A stretch of 64,000 bases of DNA from Mucilaginibacter xinganensis (GCF_002257585.1 NZ_CP022743.1:3658001-3722000); one strand, 5' to 3'; positions 20,056-29,621 are shown, counted from the stretch's first letter. The notes: generated by a model not told the origin, from the sequence alone. Numbers and translations: made by a program.

Positions 20056-22056
20056 ATGAAATTAAAATTTATCGGCACCGCCGTTCTTTTACTTTTAGTA
20101 ATTTCCACTCAGGCACAAAGAAGACGCCGGGCAAATAATACTAACGATACCATCACCTCAAACTATCAGCCTGCCGAACTTTTTTCACCTCTTTTCTATA
20201 GCGAAAAAGGTAACGAATTTCACGCTGCCGATGGCGAACCGGGACTTAAATACTGGCAAAATCATGTTAATTATACCATTGATGCACTGATTGACACCAC
20301 CGCCAAAACCTTAACCGCCACCGAAAACATCAGTTACATCAATAACAGCCCTGATGCTTTGCAGTTTTTGTGGCTGCAAATGGACCAGAATACCTATAAA
20401 AAAACGGCACGCTCCAATTTTGTAACCGGGTTTACACCCGGCCCTAACCAGCATACAGATGGATACCAGGTAGAATCGATCACCATCACCAACGGAACTA
20501 TAAGCACAAAGGCAGATTTTGTTGTTAACGATACCCGGATGCAGATCCGCCTCCCCAAGGCACTTGCACCAAAAGGCGGCATAATCAATTTCACCATAAA
20601 ATATAAATACGTTATTCCCGGTAATTTCGGCAACCGGACAGATTATGTTGACACCAAAAACGGCAAGATCTACGAAATAGCACAATGGTTTCCGCGCATG
20701 TGTGTTTATGATGACACCCGCGGCTGGGACACCCTCCCATTTTTGGGCAGCGGTGAATTCTATCTCGAATATGGTGATATTGATTATAAAGTTACGGTGC
20801 CTGCAGATATGATAGTTGCCGGATCAGGCGAATTAATGAACCCAACGGAAGTCCTTACCCAGCAGCAGGTAAGCAGGCTGACGGCTGCCCGCAATAGCGA
20901 TAAAACAATTATGATAAGGGATGTGAACGAGGTAACTAACCCGGCATCACGGCCTAAAGGCAAAGCCAACCTTACCTGGCACTTCAAAATGCTGAACACC
21001 CGTGACGTGGCCTTTGGCGCATCAAAAGCTTATGTGTGGGATGCAGCACGTGTTAATTTACCTGGCGGTAAAAAGTCATTTGCTATGTCTGTTTACCCTG
21101 TTGAAAGCGCGGGTAACGAAGCATGGGGCCGGGCAACTGAATATCTTAAAAAATCTATAGAGTATTTCTCCGAAAAATGGTTTGTTTACCCCTACCCCTG
21201 CGCGGTTAATGAAGCCGGAATAGCCGGTGGTATGGAATACCCCGGAATTGTTTTCGACGGAATTACTGATAAAGGCAAAGAACTGTATTGGGTAACCGCA
21301 CATGAGATAGGCCACAACTGGTTCCCAATGATTGTAGGTAGTGATGAGCGTCGCTTTGGCTGGATGGATGAAGGCTTTAACACCTTCATTGATATCTATG
21401 CTTCGGATGAGTTTAATCATGGCGAGTACGCACCTAAACGCGATGGCGAATATGCACCTGGCGGCGGCAACCCGGCTGATGAGATCATCCCGATAATTCA
21501 GGATCCAAATGCGCCTTCTATTATGACTGCAGCAGATGCCATTTCCGAAAAATACCGTCATCCGCTTACCTATTTCAAACCTGCATTCGGACTGGTACTG
21601 CTCCGGGAGCAAATCCTGGGCAAAAACAGGTTCGACTATGCTTTTAAAAATTATATCAGTAAATGGGCCTTCAAACACCCGCAGCCTGACGATTTCTTCA
21701 GATCGATGGAAAACGGCGCGGGTGAAGATCTGTCCTGGTTTTGGAAAAGCTGGTTCTATAATAACTGGCCGCTTGATATAGCCCTGATAGATGCAAAATA
21801 CGCAGATAAAGACCATACAAAAGGCATTAGTATAACAGTTGCCAATAAGGAACAAATGGCAATGCCTTTCACCGTGGAAGTTAAACTAAAAGATGGCACC
21901 AAACAACGCACCTATTTCCCGGTGGAAACCTGGCTGCAAAACCGGGTTATAACTTTCACTATCCCAACCACTACAGCAGTTGAAAGTGTTACGGTTGATC
22001 CTGACAACGCCTTACCGGACGTTAACAGGAAGAATAATGCGTTAAATATAAAATAG
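20056..22056 (+). CDS. M1 family zinc aminopeptidase, secreted
   Basis: A 666-residue peptidase with a cleavable signal ([19 protein letters not shown]). The zinc site is HEIGHNW (His416, Glu417, His420) with the third ligand Glu439 in WMDEGFNTF. The usual GAMEN exopeptidase motif appears as GGMEYPG (about 394-400), keeping the Glu that binds the peptide amino terminus. An N-terminal beta-domain and a C-terminal beta-sandwich ([17 protein letters not shown]) flank the catalytic core. It probably trims peptides in the periplasm. It is monocistronic. Confidence 0.94.
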   Translation: MKLKFIGTAVLLLLVISTQAQRRRRANNTNDTITSNYQPAELFSPLFYSEKGNEFHAADGEPGLKYWQNHVNYTIDALIDTTAKTLTATENISYINNSPDALQFLWLQMDQNTYKKTARSNFVTGFTPGPNQHTDGYQVESITITNGTISTKADFVVNDTRMQIRLPKALAPKGGIINFTIKYKYVIPGNFGNRTDYVDTKNGKIYEIAQWFPRMCVYDDTRGWDTLPFLGSGEFYLEYGDIDYKVTVPADMIVAGSGELMNPTEVLTQQQVSRLTAARNSDKTIMIRDVNEVTNPASRPKGKANLTWHFKMLNTRDVAFGASKAYVWDAARVNLPGGKKSFAMSVYPVESAGNEAWGRATEYLKKSIEYFSEKWFVYPYPCAVNEAGIAGGMEYPGIVFDGITDKGKELYWVTAHEIGHNWFPMIVGSDERRFGWMDEGFNTFIDIYASDEFNHGEYAPKRDGEYAPGGGNPADEIIPIIQDPNAPSIMTAADAISEKYRHPLTYFKPAFGLVLLREQILGKNRFDYAFKNYISKWAFKHPQPDDFFRSMENGAGEDLSWFWKSWFYNNWPLDIALIDAKYADKDHTKGISITVANKEQMAMPFTVEVKLKDGTKQRTYFPVETWLQNRVITFTIPTTTAVESVTVDPDNALPDVNRKNNALNIK

Positions 22057-22061
22057 ATTAT

Positions 22062-22093
22062 TTGTAGGGGCGCGATGGACCGCGCCTCTACAA
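22062..22093. terminator. Bidirectional hairpin between M1 peptidase and maf
   Basis: TTGTAGGGGCGCG (22062-22074) pairs with CGCGCCTCTACAA (22081-22093) with one G-T mismatch and a 6-base loop. It lies between two convergent stop codons and overlaps the end of maf. It can serve as a shared terminator (TTTTA follows on the plus strand). Its form also resembles mobile intergenic hairpins of the TTGTAGGGGCG type. Confidence 0.65.
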
Positions 22094-22651
22094 TTTTACC
22101 AGTTCTCTGTATAATTTTTCGGTGGGCAACCCAACCACATTGGTATAAGAACCATTAATGCGCTCAATACCGATCAAACCAATTCGTTCCTGGATGCCGT
22201 ATGAGCCGGCTTTATCAAAAGGCTGGCATTTGGTTACGTAGCTAATGATCTCCTCTTCGGTGAGCTTACCAAAATAAACTTCCGAAACATCATAAAAGCT
22301 GTGATAGGTATGCTTGTGCAGCAAGCATACCCCGGTTATTACCCTATGCATCCGTCCTGAAAGTAATTTCAGCATTTCAACGGCGTGATCTGTATCTTCG
22401 GGTTTGCCAAGGATCATGTCATCAATACAAACGATGGTGTCGGCCGTAAGCACTATTTCATCACCCACAGTTTCGTCAAATGCTTTAGCTTTTTTTGTGG
22501 CGATGTAAACCGCCACTTCTTCGGGTGTTAAACCGGGGGGAAATGACTCGTCAACCTCTTTCAAAACAATACGAAATTCAACACCCATCAGGCTTAAGAG
22601 TTCCTGCCGGCGCGGAGATTTGGATGCGAGTATTATTGGGGGAAAGTTCAT
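22088..22651 (-). CDS. maf: Maf-family nucleotide pyrophosphatase (YhdE class)
   Basis: House-cleaning NTP pyrophosphatase; YhdE-class members hydrolyse dTTP/UTP and modified relatives. The N-terminus ILASKSPRRQELLSLMG is the substrate loop, ADTIV holds the catalytic Asp, and SYGIQERIGLIGIERINGSYTNVVGLP is the conserved C-terminal segment. I start at ATG 22651; the 9-residue upstream extension lies in a small intergenic inverted repeat and has no family match. It is the last gene of the minus-strand run with kdsC. Confidence 0.93.
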   Translation of the reverse strand: MNFPPIILASKSPRRQELLSLMGVEFRIVLKEVDESFPPGLTPEEVAVYIATKKAKAFDETVGDEIVLTADTIVCIDDMILGKPEDTDHAVEMLKLLSGRMHRVITGVCLLHKHTYHSFYDVSEVYFGKLTEEEIISYVTKCQPFDKAGSYGIQERIGLIGIERINGSYTNVVGLPTEKLYRELVKL

Positions 22652-22660
22652 TATTTGGGT

Positions 22661-22727
22661 CGATAGTCCATCGACCATGGTAATTATTGGTTTATTTGCT
22701 TATTTAGTTTGGCTATGGTCTATGGAC
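22661..22727. repeat. Short inverted repeats between maf and kdsC
   Basis: GGTCGAT/ATCGACC forms a hairpin at the maf side (22659-22677). GTCCATCGACCATGG (22667-22681) is mirrored, with two mismatches, by CTATGGTCTATGGAC some 30 bases further on. This GTCCATxGACCAT pattern looks like a small dispersed intergenic repeat of the host genome rather than a gene feature. Confidence 0.45.
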
Positions 22728-22751
22728 AATCAACTATTTGTACTTATTCTT

Positions 22752-23273
22752 TTACCAGCTATACGCCTCTTCCGTCATCCATTTATCCTGGATCTTCAGC
22801 ACTTTTTCAATAACATCGCGGGCACAGCCCTTGCCGCCAGCAAAAGGAGAAACATATCTGCTCACCGCTTTAATTTCTTCAACAGCATCGGCCGGGCAAA
22901 CCGGAAGACCAACATATTTCATGACTTCCAGGTCGGGAATATCATCGCCCATATACAACACATTCTCGGGACTGATGCTTTTTTCCTCCAGGTAGATCTT
23001 AAGCTTCTCCACTTTGGTGTGAATACCCATATACACATCCCGAATGCCTAAACTATTTAAACGATGCAGCGCACTTTTTGAGCGGCTGCCGGACACCGAA
23101 CAAACGTTGTAGCCGCATTTAACAGCAAGCTGTAATGCATAGCCGTCTTTAATATTAAAAGCGCGACTCTGCAGTCCGTCATCTGTTACAAAAACAGAGC
23201 CGTCGGTCAATACGCCGTCAACATCAAAAACTAACGTAGTTATTTCCTTAAGCTTGGATAAAAATGATTCCAC
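22752..23273 (-). CDS. KdsC-type HAD phosphatase
   Basis: Predicted 3-deoxy-D-manno-octulosonate 8-phosphate phosphatase for Kdo (LPS core) synthesis. At 173 residues it is a cap-less C0 HAD tetramer type: motif I VFDVDGVLTDGSVFV, motif II SVSGSRSKSA, and motif III/IV LYMGDDIPDLEVM. The tail VSPFAGGKGCARDVIEKVLK closely matches KdsC, where the C-terminal loop enters the next subunit. Other Kdo genes are not in this window. Confidence 0.88.
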   Translation of the reverse strand: MESFLSKLKEITTLVFDVDGVLTDGSVFVTDDGLQSRAFNIKDGYALQLAVKCGYNVCSVSGSRSKSALHRLNSLGIRDVYMGIHTKVEKLKIYLEEKSISPENVLYMGDDIPDLEVMKYVGLPVCPADAVEEIKAVSRYVSPFAGGKGCARDVIEKVLKIQDKWMTEEAYSW

Positions 23274-23358
23274 TAATTAATTTTTTTTGATTGAATCGAT
23301 TATCATTAATTTCACCGATTGAGCATAGCTTCACTAATTAACAGAAATTTAACTGCCC

Positions 23359-23601
23359 TTATTGGTTATCCCGCCACTCATAAACCCAAGCCGACTGGAT
23401 TTGTTCCAGGTGGCCTTCATTTGATTCCTCACGTGTGCCTGCAAAATTAGGAAGCGAAAGCACCCACTCCAAAAGATCGGTAAAACGAATCCGGTATATT
23501 TTTGATTCGCCAAAATCATCACCAAACTTTTCATAAAGCTCTATAGCAATGTCTTCATGATCGTTCCAGTGGATGGGGAGGCTGAATTTTTCGTCTGTCA
23601 T
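23359..23601 (-). CDS. iscX: IscX-like Fe-S assembly accessory protein
   Basis: An acidic 80-residue protein matching IscX: the W-x-D...IA..LYEKFGDDF segment, IRFTDLLEWVLSLPNF, and SNEGHLEQIQSAWVYEW. IscX binds the cysteine desulfurase and iron and tunes Fe-S cluster assembly. It is about 10 residues longer than the E. coli protein at the N-terminus. It sits next to an Isc-type ferredoxin, the same pairing as at the end of the E. coli isc operon, but no other isc gene is present in this window. Confidence 0.88.
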   Translation of the reverse strand: MTDEKFSLPIHWNDHEDIAIELYEKFGDDFGESKIYRIRFTDLLEWVLSLPNFAGTREESNEGHLEQIQSAWVYEWRDNQ

Positions 23602-23662
23602 TTCTTGAATATTAAAACTAATTCGATTTAAAACGGTAAAACCAATATCGGCTAAACCGGTA

Positions 23663-23995
23663 TTAGTGACCCAGGAACTGGTTCTGATCAGGCAGGGTTA
23701 TTTCAATATCGCCGTCGATTACAACGCACTGGCAACCCAACCGCGAATTAATCCGCGGATTTACTGCCCGGTCAATAAAATCCTCTTCCTTGTCAGAGAT
23801 CTCCTGAATATTATCCATTCCCTTATTTACGTAAACGTGGCAGGTGCTGCATCCGCATACGCCGCCGCAATTATGCTGCAGTTCAATGCCATTTTCCAGG
23901 CAAACGTCTAATACAGATTCACCTTCGGCAATGGGCAATTCAACACCTTCCAAACCCTTTTCCTCAAAGCTTATCTTAACTTTAAAAATGTTCAT
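23663..23995 (-). CDS. fdx: Isc-type [2Fe-2S] ferredoxin
   Basis: Adrenodoxin-like ferredoxin of 110 residues. Cluster ligands Cys43, Cys49 and Cys52 in HNCGGVCGCSTC, plus a distal Cys in LGCQC (88 or 90), match Isc ferredoxin, including its extra non-ligand Cys (here Cys47). It probably supplies electrons for Fe-S cluster assembly, as the iscX neighbour suggests. I start at ATG 23995; the 14-residue upstream extension overlaps the previous gene. TACTTTTG (24008-24001) lies 5 bases before the ATG and fits the -7 consensus. Confidence 0.93.
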   Translation of the reverse strand: MNIFKVKISFEEKGLEGVELPIAEGESVLDVCLENGIELQHNCGGVCGCSTCHVYVNKGMDNIQEISDKEEDFIDRAVNPRINSRLGCQCVVIDGDIEITLPDQNQFLGH

Positions 23996-24014
23996 TTCAG
24001 CAAAAGTAACAAAA

Positions 24015-24797
24015 TTACCCGTGTTGGGTACCGGCATTGTTGTTTTTGATAATCTGCTGACTTAACAGACTGTATATTGCAAACAGATCAGGTTCATTAG
24101 CAAGCATTTGCAGATGTGAGGCCATGGTAATTTCATCGTTACGAACTGCGGGCCCTGTTTGCACTTCAGCCGGGAGGTGCATCTGCACTTTTTGCGCTGT
24201 TTCTAAAATCAGGGGGCGCAGCATCTCAAAATCCATCCCCTGCTCCGCAAGCAGTTGTTGTGCAGCACCATAAAGGTAATTAGGAAAATTGCACGCAAAC
24301 ACAGCTGATAGGTGCAGCACTTTACGCTGAGAAGAATTTACCCGGTAAACATTATTGCTTACGGTTTGTGCAAGTTCAACCAGTTGTTTGGTAATAGGTT
24401 CGCCAGCGCCCTCAATACAAAGGGGCACGGTTAAAAAATCTACCTCTTTAGTTTTACTGAACGTTTGCAACGGGTAAAAAACACCGGCATTTGCTGTTAA
24501 CGCTTCTAACACTACCATATCTGTAGCGCCGGAGGTATGCACAATTAATTTTTCATGTTTAATTAATGCAGCTGCGACAGCTTTTATTGCATCATCTTTT
24601 ACCGCTATTATAAACATATCAGCTTCGTTGCTTATCTGCTCCAGGCTGTCAATTGCTTCTGCTCCCACGTGATAAGCCAGCAATGCAGCGTTATGCATGT
24701 CCCGGCTATAGACCTGAACAATGTAATGACCGGCATTTTTAAACGCCGCTGCAAGATGAGTGGCCACATTTCCTGACCCTATTATTGTAATGCGCAT
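24015..24797 (-). CDS. Rossmann-fold DUF2520 oxidoreductase-like protein
   Basis: A 260-residue protein with an N-terminal NAD(P)-binding motif (TIIGSGNVATHLAAAF) and a C-terminal helical DUF2520 domain (RKVLHLSAVFACNFPNYLYGAAQQLL...GPAVRNDEITMASHL). This layout resembles ketopantoate/F420-type reductases. The biochemical role is not established. It heads the minus-strand run leading to fdx, iscX, kdsC and maf. I start at ATG 24797, where the Rossmann strand begins. The next gene diverges. Confidence 0.87.
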   Translation of the reverse strand: MRITIIGSGNVATHLAAAFKNAGHYIVQVYSRDMHNAALLAYHVGAEAIDSLEQISNEADMFIIAVKDDAIKAVAAALIKHEKLIVHTSGATDMVVLEALTANAGVFYPLQTFSKTKEVDFLTVPLCIEGAGEPITKQLVELAQTVSNNVYRVNSSQRKVLHLSAVFACNFPNYLYGAAQQLLAEQGMDFEMLRPLILETAQKVQMHLPAEVQTGPAVRNDEITMASHLQMLANEPDLFAIYSLLSQQIIKNNNAGTQHG

Positions 24798-24885
24798 GGT
24801 ATTGTTATTAAGCATGATATTAAAACAAATATTTCCGCTAATTTTAATTGGTAAATTATTTATTCTTATCTCATTTATTCAGGGC

Positions 24886-25809
24886 ATGAAATTACTTAAA
24901 CTGATCTTTACTACAATTTTATTTTTACTGGTTGTTACCGCTATATACGCTGTAATTATGTACAAGCGGGGAGATATGGAAAAAAAGGAATTGACAGATA
25001 CTGACAGGAAAGGCACTGGCGGCAGCTATATAAAACTAAAGCAGGGTGTTACACATTACCAAATTGATGGCCCCGATACCGGCAAGGCAGTTATACTGGT
25101 GCATGGGTTCAGTGTGCCTTACTTTATCTGGGACGGTACTTACGAGTACCTGGTAAAGCAGGGTTTCAGGGTTTTGCGATACGATCAGTATGGCCGGGGA
25201 TATTCAGACCGGCCGGATGTAGTGTATGGTAAGGACCTGTACCTGGATCAGTTGTTTGAACTGATCAGGCAATTGCATTTAAAAGGCCCTGTTAATTTAG
25301 CCGGAGTTTCACACGGAGGAAAGGTTGTCACCAGTTTTACCTGTAAATACCCCGAAATGGTTAATAAGGTAATACTGATTGATCCCGCTTATCCATCTGT
25401 CCCGCCCTCAGTTCCCAAACTATACACCGATTACCAGGAAGCTACCCATGGTGATGACCGCGCTAACGGCCAGCTGGCCGATTTCAAATACCCCGGTCGT
25501 CACCCCGACTGGGTGAATAAATATAAACCGCAGATGCAATTTAAAGGATTTAGGAACGCGCTGGTTTCTACGATGTACAACTACGATTACAATGGAAGGG
25601 CGGCTAATACCTGCCTTGCCAGCGCACACAAACCCGTCTTGCTGATATGGGGAAAAGAGGACCATACCGTTCCGTTCAACTATAGCGATTCCATCCGGAG
25701 TGTATTGAATGTAGATTTCTTCCCCGTAGCTGATGCGGGGCATTTGCCATATCTTGAACAACCCGCTAAAGTGAATGCGAAAATTGTTGAATTTTTGAAG
25801 AAGGAATAA
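24886..25809 (+). CDS. Alpha/beta hydrolase with N-terminal membrane anchor
   Basis: A 307-residue serine hydrolase. The first 25 residues are one hydrophobic helix (LLKLIFTTILFLLVVTAIYAVIMY), so it is probably anchored or secreted. The fold shows the oxyanion HGFSVPYFIWDG, the nucleophile elbow GVSHGG, an acid in WGKEDHTVPF and the catalytic His in AGHLPYLEQP. I start at ATG 24886; upstream codons from 24760 overlap the divergent gene and look non-coding. The substrate is unknown. Confidence 0.9.
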   Translation: MKLLKLIFTTILFLLVVTAIYAVIMYKRGDMEKKELTDTDRKGTGGSYIKLKQGVTHYQIDGPDTGKAVILVHGFSVPYFIWDGTYEYLVKQGFRVLRYDQYGRGYSDRPDVVYGKDLYLDQLFELIRQLHLKGPVNLAGVSHGGKVVTSFTCKYPEMVNKVILIDPAYPSVPPSVPKLYTDYQEATHGDDRANGQLADFKYPGRHPDWVNKYKPQMQFKGFRNALVSTMYNYDYNGRAANTCLASAHKPVLLIWGKEDHTVPFNYSDSIRSVLNVDFFPVADAGHLPYLEQPAKVNAKIVEFLKKE

Positions 25810-25883
25810 AAACCAGATCTTTTAAAGTAATTTTTTGTTGAGTAAAATACGGGACTTTGGAATCGGAGTAGCTATGCAACCTT

Positions 25884-26609
25884 TTATTTTATTTTCTCCT
25901 CTTTTTCAGCCCACGTTATTTCAGAAGGTAACTCCTGCCTGCTAAATTCAATATGAATTATTCTTCGCTGTTTATCGGATATAGTTCTATTAGACGCGTG
26001 GAATAATAAAGGGCGCATTACCATTACTCCTCCGGCATTTACATTGCAAGTGGTTTCGGTTCCGTTTTTCCAATCGAGCCCATCCAACCGGCAAATACCT
26101 TTAAGATGAGAAGCGGGAATAACTTTTAATGCGCCATTGTTCTCATCGGTGTCGTCTAAATGAATCCTGATAGTAAAATTATCCTGAAGTATACTGAGAG
26201 GGGGTTGTACTGCAAATTGATCTATCTTCACCGTCCAGGAATCAAATCCAGGAAGTTCGGCTTTGGTATCTACAGATATGGTGAGATCCTGGTGCCAGCC
26301 TACAAACCAGTTTGATTGCTCAGGCTTATCAAAATATATAGATTTTACAATAAAGTACTGATTGCCGAATACTTCTAATATTAGCGATTGTAAGTTGCCG
26401 TTAAGTATTAATTTCTTAATTCTGGGAATTTCTTTTAAAAATCTACGGATGGCGAACAGACCCTTAGTTTTTCTGAAAGTTAAGTTGGATTGATCAGCTT
26501 GGTTTACAAGATTGATGATTTCAGTTATTTCATCAGAACTATAGAGATTCTCAATAACGGCAAACCCACGCAAAGCAATATCTTCACGGTGATCGAATAG
26601 ATCTTTCAT
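25884..26609 (-). CDS. Phytanoyl-CoA dioxygenase (PhyH) family protein
   Basis: Fe(II)/2-oxoglutarate-type oxygenase of 241 residues. The metal triad is visible as WHQDL (HxD, about residue 109) and a distal His in RPLLFHASNRTI, with Arg in the following strand (QRRIIHIEF) for 2-oxoglutarate. The substrate is unknown; bacterial relatives hydroxylate small molecules or amino acids. Ten bases separate it from the upstream ccmF, so it may be cotranscribed, but a link to cytochrome c is not evident. Confidence 0.88.
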   Translation of the reverse strand: MKDLFDHREDIALRGFAVIENLYSSDEITEIINLVNQADQSNLTFRKTKGLFAIRRFLKEIPRIKKLILNGNLQSLILEVFGNQYFIVKSIYFDKPEQSNWFVGWHQDLTISVDTKAELPGFDSWTVKIDQFAVQPPLSILQDNFTIRIHLDDTDENNGALKVIPASHLKGICRLDGLDWKNGTETTCNVNAGGVMVMRPLLFHASNRTISDKQRRIIHIEFSRQELPSEITWAEKEEKIK

Positions 26610-26619
26610 TTAACCAATA

Positions 26620-29100
26620 TTAAACAGCCTTATATTCCTTACTCCTTCTTGAAATTGACATTAAGAACCCGATGATCATAATTACTGTTCCTGACCACAA
26701 GAAGTTGATATAAGGGAAATCAAGTGCACGCATGACGATGTAAGGCTTTTTATTAACCGGTTGCTGGTAAACAATAATCTCAACTTTGTTTTTATCAGGA
26801 ATGATCTTTGACAGGCGCAGTTTTAAACCGGCATCTTCAACCTTCCTTGAAAAGTCAAGTACACTTTTGTTTTTAATCATGTAAACCGGCTCGGCCTGGT
26901 AAGTTTTGTTGTGCGTTACCACTTCGAGTTTGGCACCTATAGCTATATCATTACCGGTAAGCGGAATATTTTGTACCTGCGCCTCTTTGTTTAATGATTT
27001 AAGGATAATATATCCATCCCTGTACGGAATGGTATCGCCCACTGCCACTTCATGCGGAACGGGCTCTTCGTAATTTTTATCATCATTTTCCTCTCCATGT
27101 GCAGCGCCTCCGTCAGCATTGGCTGAATTAGCTACCGGTTGAGGAACAGCGGTAATATGCGTATAAAGATCATGAAACAAATAATGCTTGGTATCGGGCG
27201 ACGATACTAAACCCATTTGAGGATTGATCTGTGCATTCGGCTTTAGTATAAACTCTTCCGCTATTTTTCCGTTCTTATCATACCTTTTATAATCCACCTT
27301 ATAATAGAAGTTGGGAGCAGATACAGAATCGCCAATGTAAGTAGCGGTGTAGGGACCCATCTTAACCGGCTCATTTTTGTACATCATTATATTTTCATGT
27401 ACATCGCCGCCTACTTTTGCGTCTGCAGTGCCCCTGTCAAATCCTTTTACCGCTATAGTGCCCGATTCGTTGTTTGATACCACTTTCCTAGTACCGGCAG
27501 CTATCAGCGCGCCTATCAGCATTAAAGCAAAACCTATATGTGCTACCGCCGATCCTGCCAGCTTAAACTTACCTTTCAATGCATCTGATAATACTTTTCC
27601 ATTGGCTAAAACCGAATAGATGGAACCAAACATCACCATAATAAATACAAAGTGCAGTTTGTATAATCCGGAAACGTAAGCTACGAGTGTAGTTATTAAT
27701 GCTGCGCACAACATGTAAAGTGCGGTACTGATAAAAAATCGCGTAGCATCGGTTTTCTTGTACTTTAAAAACTGGCTTAAGCCCATTAAAATAACAATAA
27801 CCATAGCAAATGACGACTGTATCACGTTATAATGGCCTACCAAGTCTGTTGGGGGGGCAACTTTGGTACCAAACATGGCATTCCATACCGGTATGGATGT
27901 TACCAGCACAAGATGAAAACAGGAAAGGCCAAGAAATACTGCCCCTACAAACATCCAGAATTCACGCGAATAAGTTTCTTCATCCTTTTTGGTAATCGGC
28001 AGCTCTTTCCAGCGGACTATTAAAAGCCAGGCGGAAATGAACAGAAAAGCAAGGATATAGGAGACCAATTGCCAGAACATACCAAGGTCAGTAAACGAGT
28101 GTACTGACGTATCGCCAAGGATGCCGCTTCGTGCAAGGAAAGACGAATACAGCACCATTATAAAGCTCAATAATACCAGCAACGTAGCCGTAAAGTATGA
28201 ATGCCCGGTATTTTTATACACGATCATTACGTGCAGACCGCCAACAAGCGTCAGCCACGGAAAAATCGATGCATTTTCAACTGCGTCCCAAGCCCAAAAG
28301 CCACCAAAATTAAGTGACTCATAAGCCCATAACGACCCCATAATAACACCTATTCCCAATATCATGGCGGCAAACAGGCCGTATGATAACGCAGGTACTA
28401 TCCAATCTTTATAACGTTTTTGCCACAAGCCTGCAACTGCGTAGGCGAACGGAACTACTACCGAAGCCAAACCTAAAAACAGCGTTGGCGGGTGAATCAC
28501 CATCCAGTAGTTTTGCAGCAAAGGGTTCATTCCCTGCCCGTCTTTTATAAAAGAAAGATAATCCGCACGTGAAAATATTGGCCCTTCAACAGCATTTCTG
28601 AGCAACAGGAACGGCGAACTGCCTATTCTTGCACCAAAAACCTCAATACCCAAAAGCATGGAAGCCAAGAAGAGCTGAGAAAAGGAAACCACTGTCATTA
28701 CCGGCTTTTCCCATGACTTTGATCGCCATATAAGGATATTGCCTAAAACCGCCTGCCAGAATGTCCACAACAAAAAGCCACCCTCCTGCCCATTCCAGAA
28801 ACCCGAAACAATGTAATAAACCGGCAATGAACGCGAAGTATAGGCCCAGGCATAATGGTATTCAAAATAGTGATTATAAATAACATAGAAGAGCATTACA
28901 CCAACACCCAGGATAGAAAGCGAATTTAAATAAAATGCAATACGCCCCATCCGAAGCCACGAATTATCGAGCTTATTGGTATTGGTGGTAGCAAAATAAT
29001 AGCTTATGGTTGATAGTAACGCTGCACCGAATGAAAGAATAACAAATATTTGGCCTAAATGCCCGGGTAAAAGGTGTTCACCTTTATAAACTGTATCCAT
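26620..29100 (-). CDS. ccmF: Cytochrome c-type biogenesis heme lyase CcmF
   Basis: Multi-helix membrane protein that attaches heme to apocytochrome c. The WWD heme-handling motif is clear: GGFWAWDAVENASIFPWL. Conserved VIHPPTLFLGLASVVVPFAYA and YSSFLARSGILGDTSVHSFTD are CcmF signatures. At 826 residues it is longer than the E. coli protein (647). The extra length is a large soluble region (about 545-790) before a last helix. It follows ccmE with a 9-base gap, a natural pair because CcmF takes heme from CcmE. Confidence 0.95.
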   Translation of the reverse strand: MDTVYKGEHLLPGHLGQIFVILSFGAALLSTISYYFATTNTNKLDNSWLRMGRIAFYLNSLSILGVGVMLFYVIYNHYFEYHYAWAYTSRSLPVYYIVSGFWNGQEGGFLLWTFWQAVLGNILIWRSKSWEKPVMTVVSFSQLFLASMLLGIEVFGARIGSSPFLLLRNAVEGPIFSRADYLSFIKDGQGMNPLLQNYWMVIHPPTLFLGLASVVVPFAYAVAGLWQKRYKDWIVPALSYGLFAAMILGIGVIMGSLWAYESLNFGGFWAWDAVENASIFPWLTLVGGLHVMIVYKNTGHSYFTATLLVLLSFIMVLYSSFLARSGILGDTSVHSFTDLGMFWQLVSYILAFLFISAWLLIVRWKELPITKKDEETYSREFWMFVGAVFLGLSCFHLVLVTSIPVWNAMFGTKVAPPTDLVGHYNVIQSSFAMVIVILMGLSQFLKYKKTDATRFFISTALYMLCAALITTLVAYVSGLYKLHFVFIMVMFGSIYSVLANGKVLSDALKGKFKLAGSAVAHIGFALMLIGALIAAGTRKVVSNNESGTIAVKGFDRGTADAKVGGDVHENIMMYKNEPVKMGPYTATYIGDSVSAPNFYYKVDYKRYDKNGKIAEEFILKPNAQINPQMGLVSSPDTKHYLFHDLYTHITAVPQPVANSANADGGAAHGEENDDKNYEEPVPHEVAVGDTIPYRDGYIILKSLNKEAQVQNIPLTGNDIAIGAKLEVVTHNKTYQAEPVYMIKNKSVLDFSRKVEDAGLKLRLSKIIPDKNKVEIIVYQQPVNKKPYIVMRALDFPYINFLWSGTVIMIIGFLMSISRRSKEYKAV

Positions 29101-29109
29101 TAAATAATT

Positions 29110-29520
29110 TTATAATTGGGCTGTTTTAGCTTTAGCCTCTGTAACTTCCACTTTGTCCTGAGTGTACTTTGAAGGGCATTTCATAAGGATGGTAGATGCA
29201 TGAAATTCCTTGCCATTCATGCGCCCTGTGAGTACTATTTGTTCTGATTTCTCAAAGTCCTGTGGCTTGGTACCGGTAAAGATCACCTTACATTCCTCCC
29301 CTTTATTATCTTTTATAAAAAACGAGAAGTAGTTGGCGTCCTTTGTAGCATCGTAGTAAAGTTCTTTGCTCTTATCCAGGTGGCCAACTATGTGCAATTC
29401 ATCTGTTGTTTTTTTAGCGTCGCTAAATGATCCGTAAGTACTTGAACTGGAGTAAGTAGTGATAATAGTTGCTATCGCGATAGCAATTACAATCAACCCA
29501 AATATTGAACTTTTTTTCAT
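29110..29520 (-). CDS. ccmE: Heme chaperone CcmE, CxxxY type
   Basis: Membrane-anchored OB-fold heme carrier, 136 residues: one N-terminal helix (7-25), then LHIVGHLDKS...FFIKDNKGEECKVIFTG...IVLTGRMNGKEFHASTILMKCPSKY. In the classical protein heme bonds covalently to a His in HDENY. Here the site reads CPSKY (Cys115, Tyr119), the CxxxY variant known from Desulfovibrio and archaea. TATTTTTG (29557-29550) is a plausible -7 promoter element about 30 bases before the start. Confidence 0.9.
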   Translation of the reverse strand: MKKSSIFGLIVIAIAIATIITTYSSSSTYGSFSDAKKTTDELHIVGHLDKSKELYYDATKDANYFSFFIKDNKGEECKVIFTGTKPQDFEKSEQIVLTGRMNGKEFHASTILMKCPSKYTQDKVEVTEAKAKTAQL

Positions 29521-29621
29521 AACCGGTCTATCTCCTACATTTAGAGATACAAAAATACGAAACGTTAATGTAATAATGTTTATTACAGCAGATTAATGCT
29601 ATTTAGAATCGTTCTTTATAA

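Noticed and set aside
21076..21855. Long open frame antisense to the M1 peptidase
   Set aside because: The opposite strand has clear zinc-site motifs and a signal peptide; the antisense frame has no recognisable fold.
24760..24885. Upstream extension of the alpha/beta hydrolase
   Set aside because: It overlaps the divergent DUF2520 gene start and does not improve the membrane anchor prediction.
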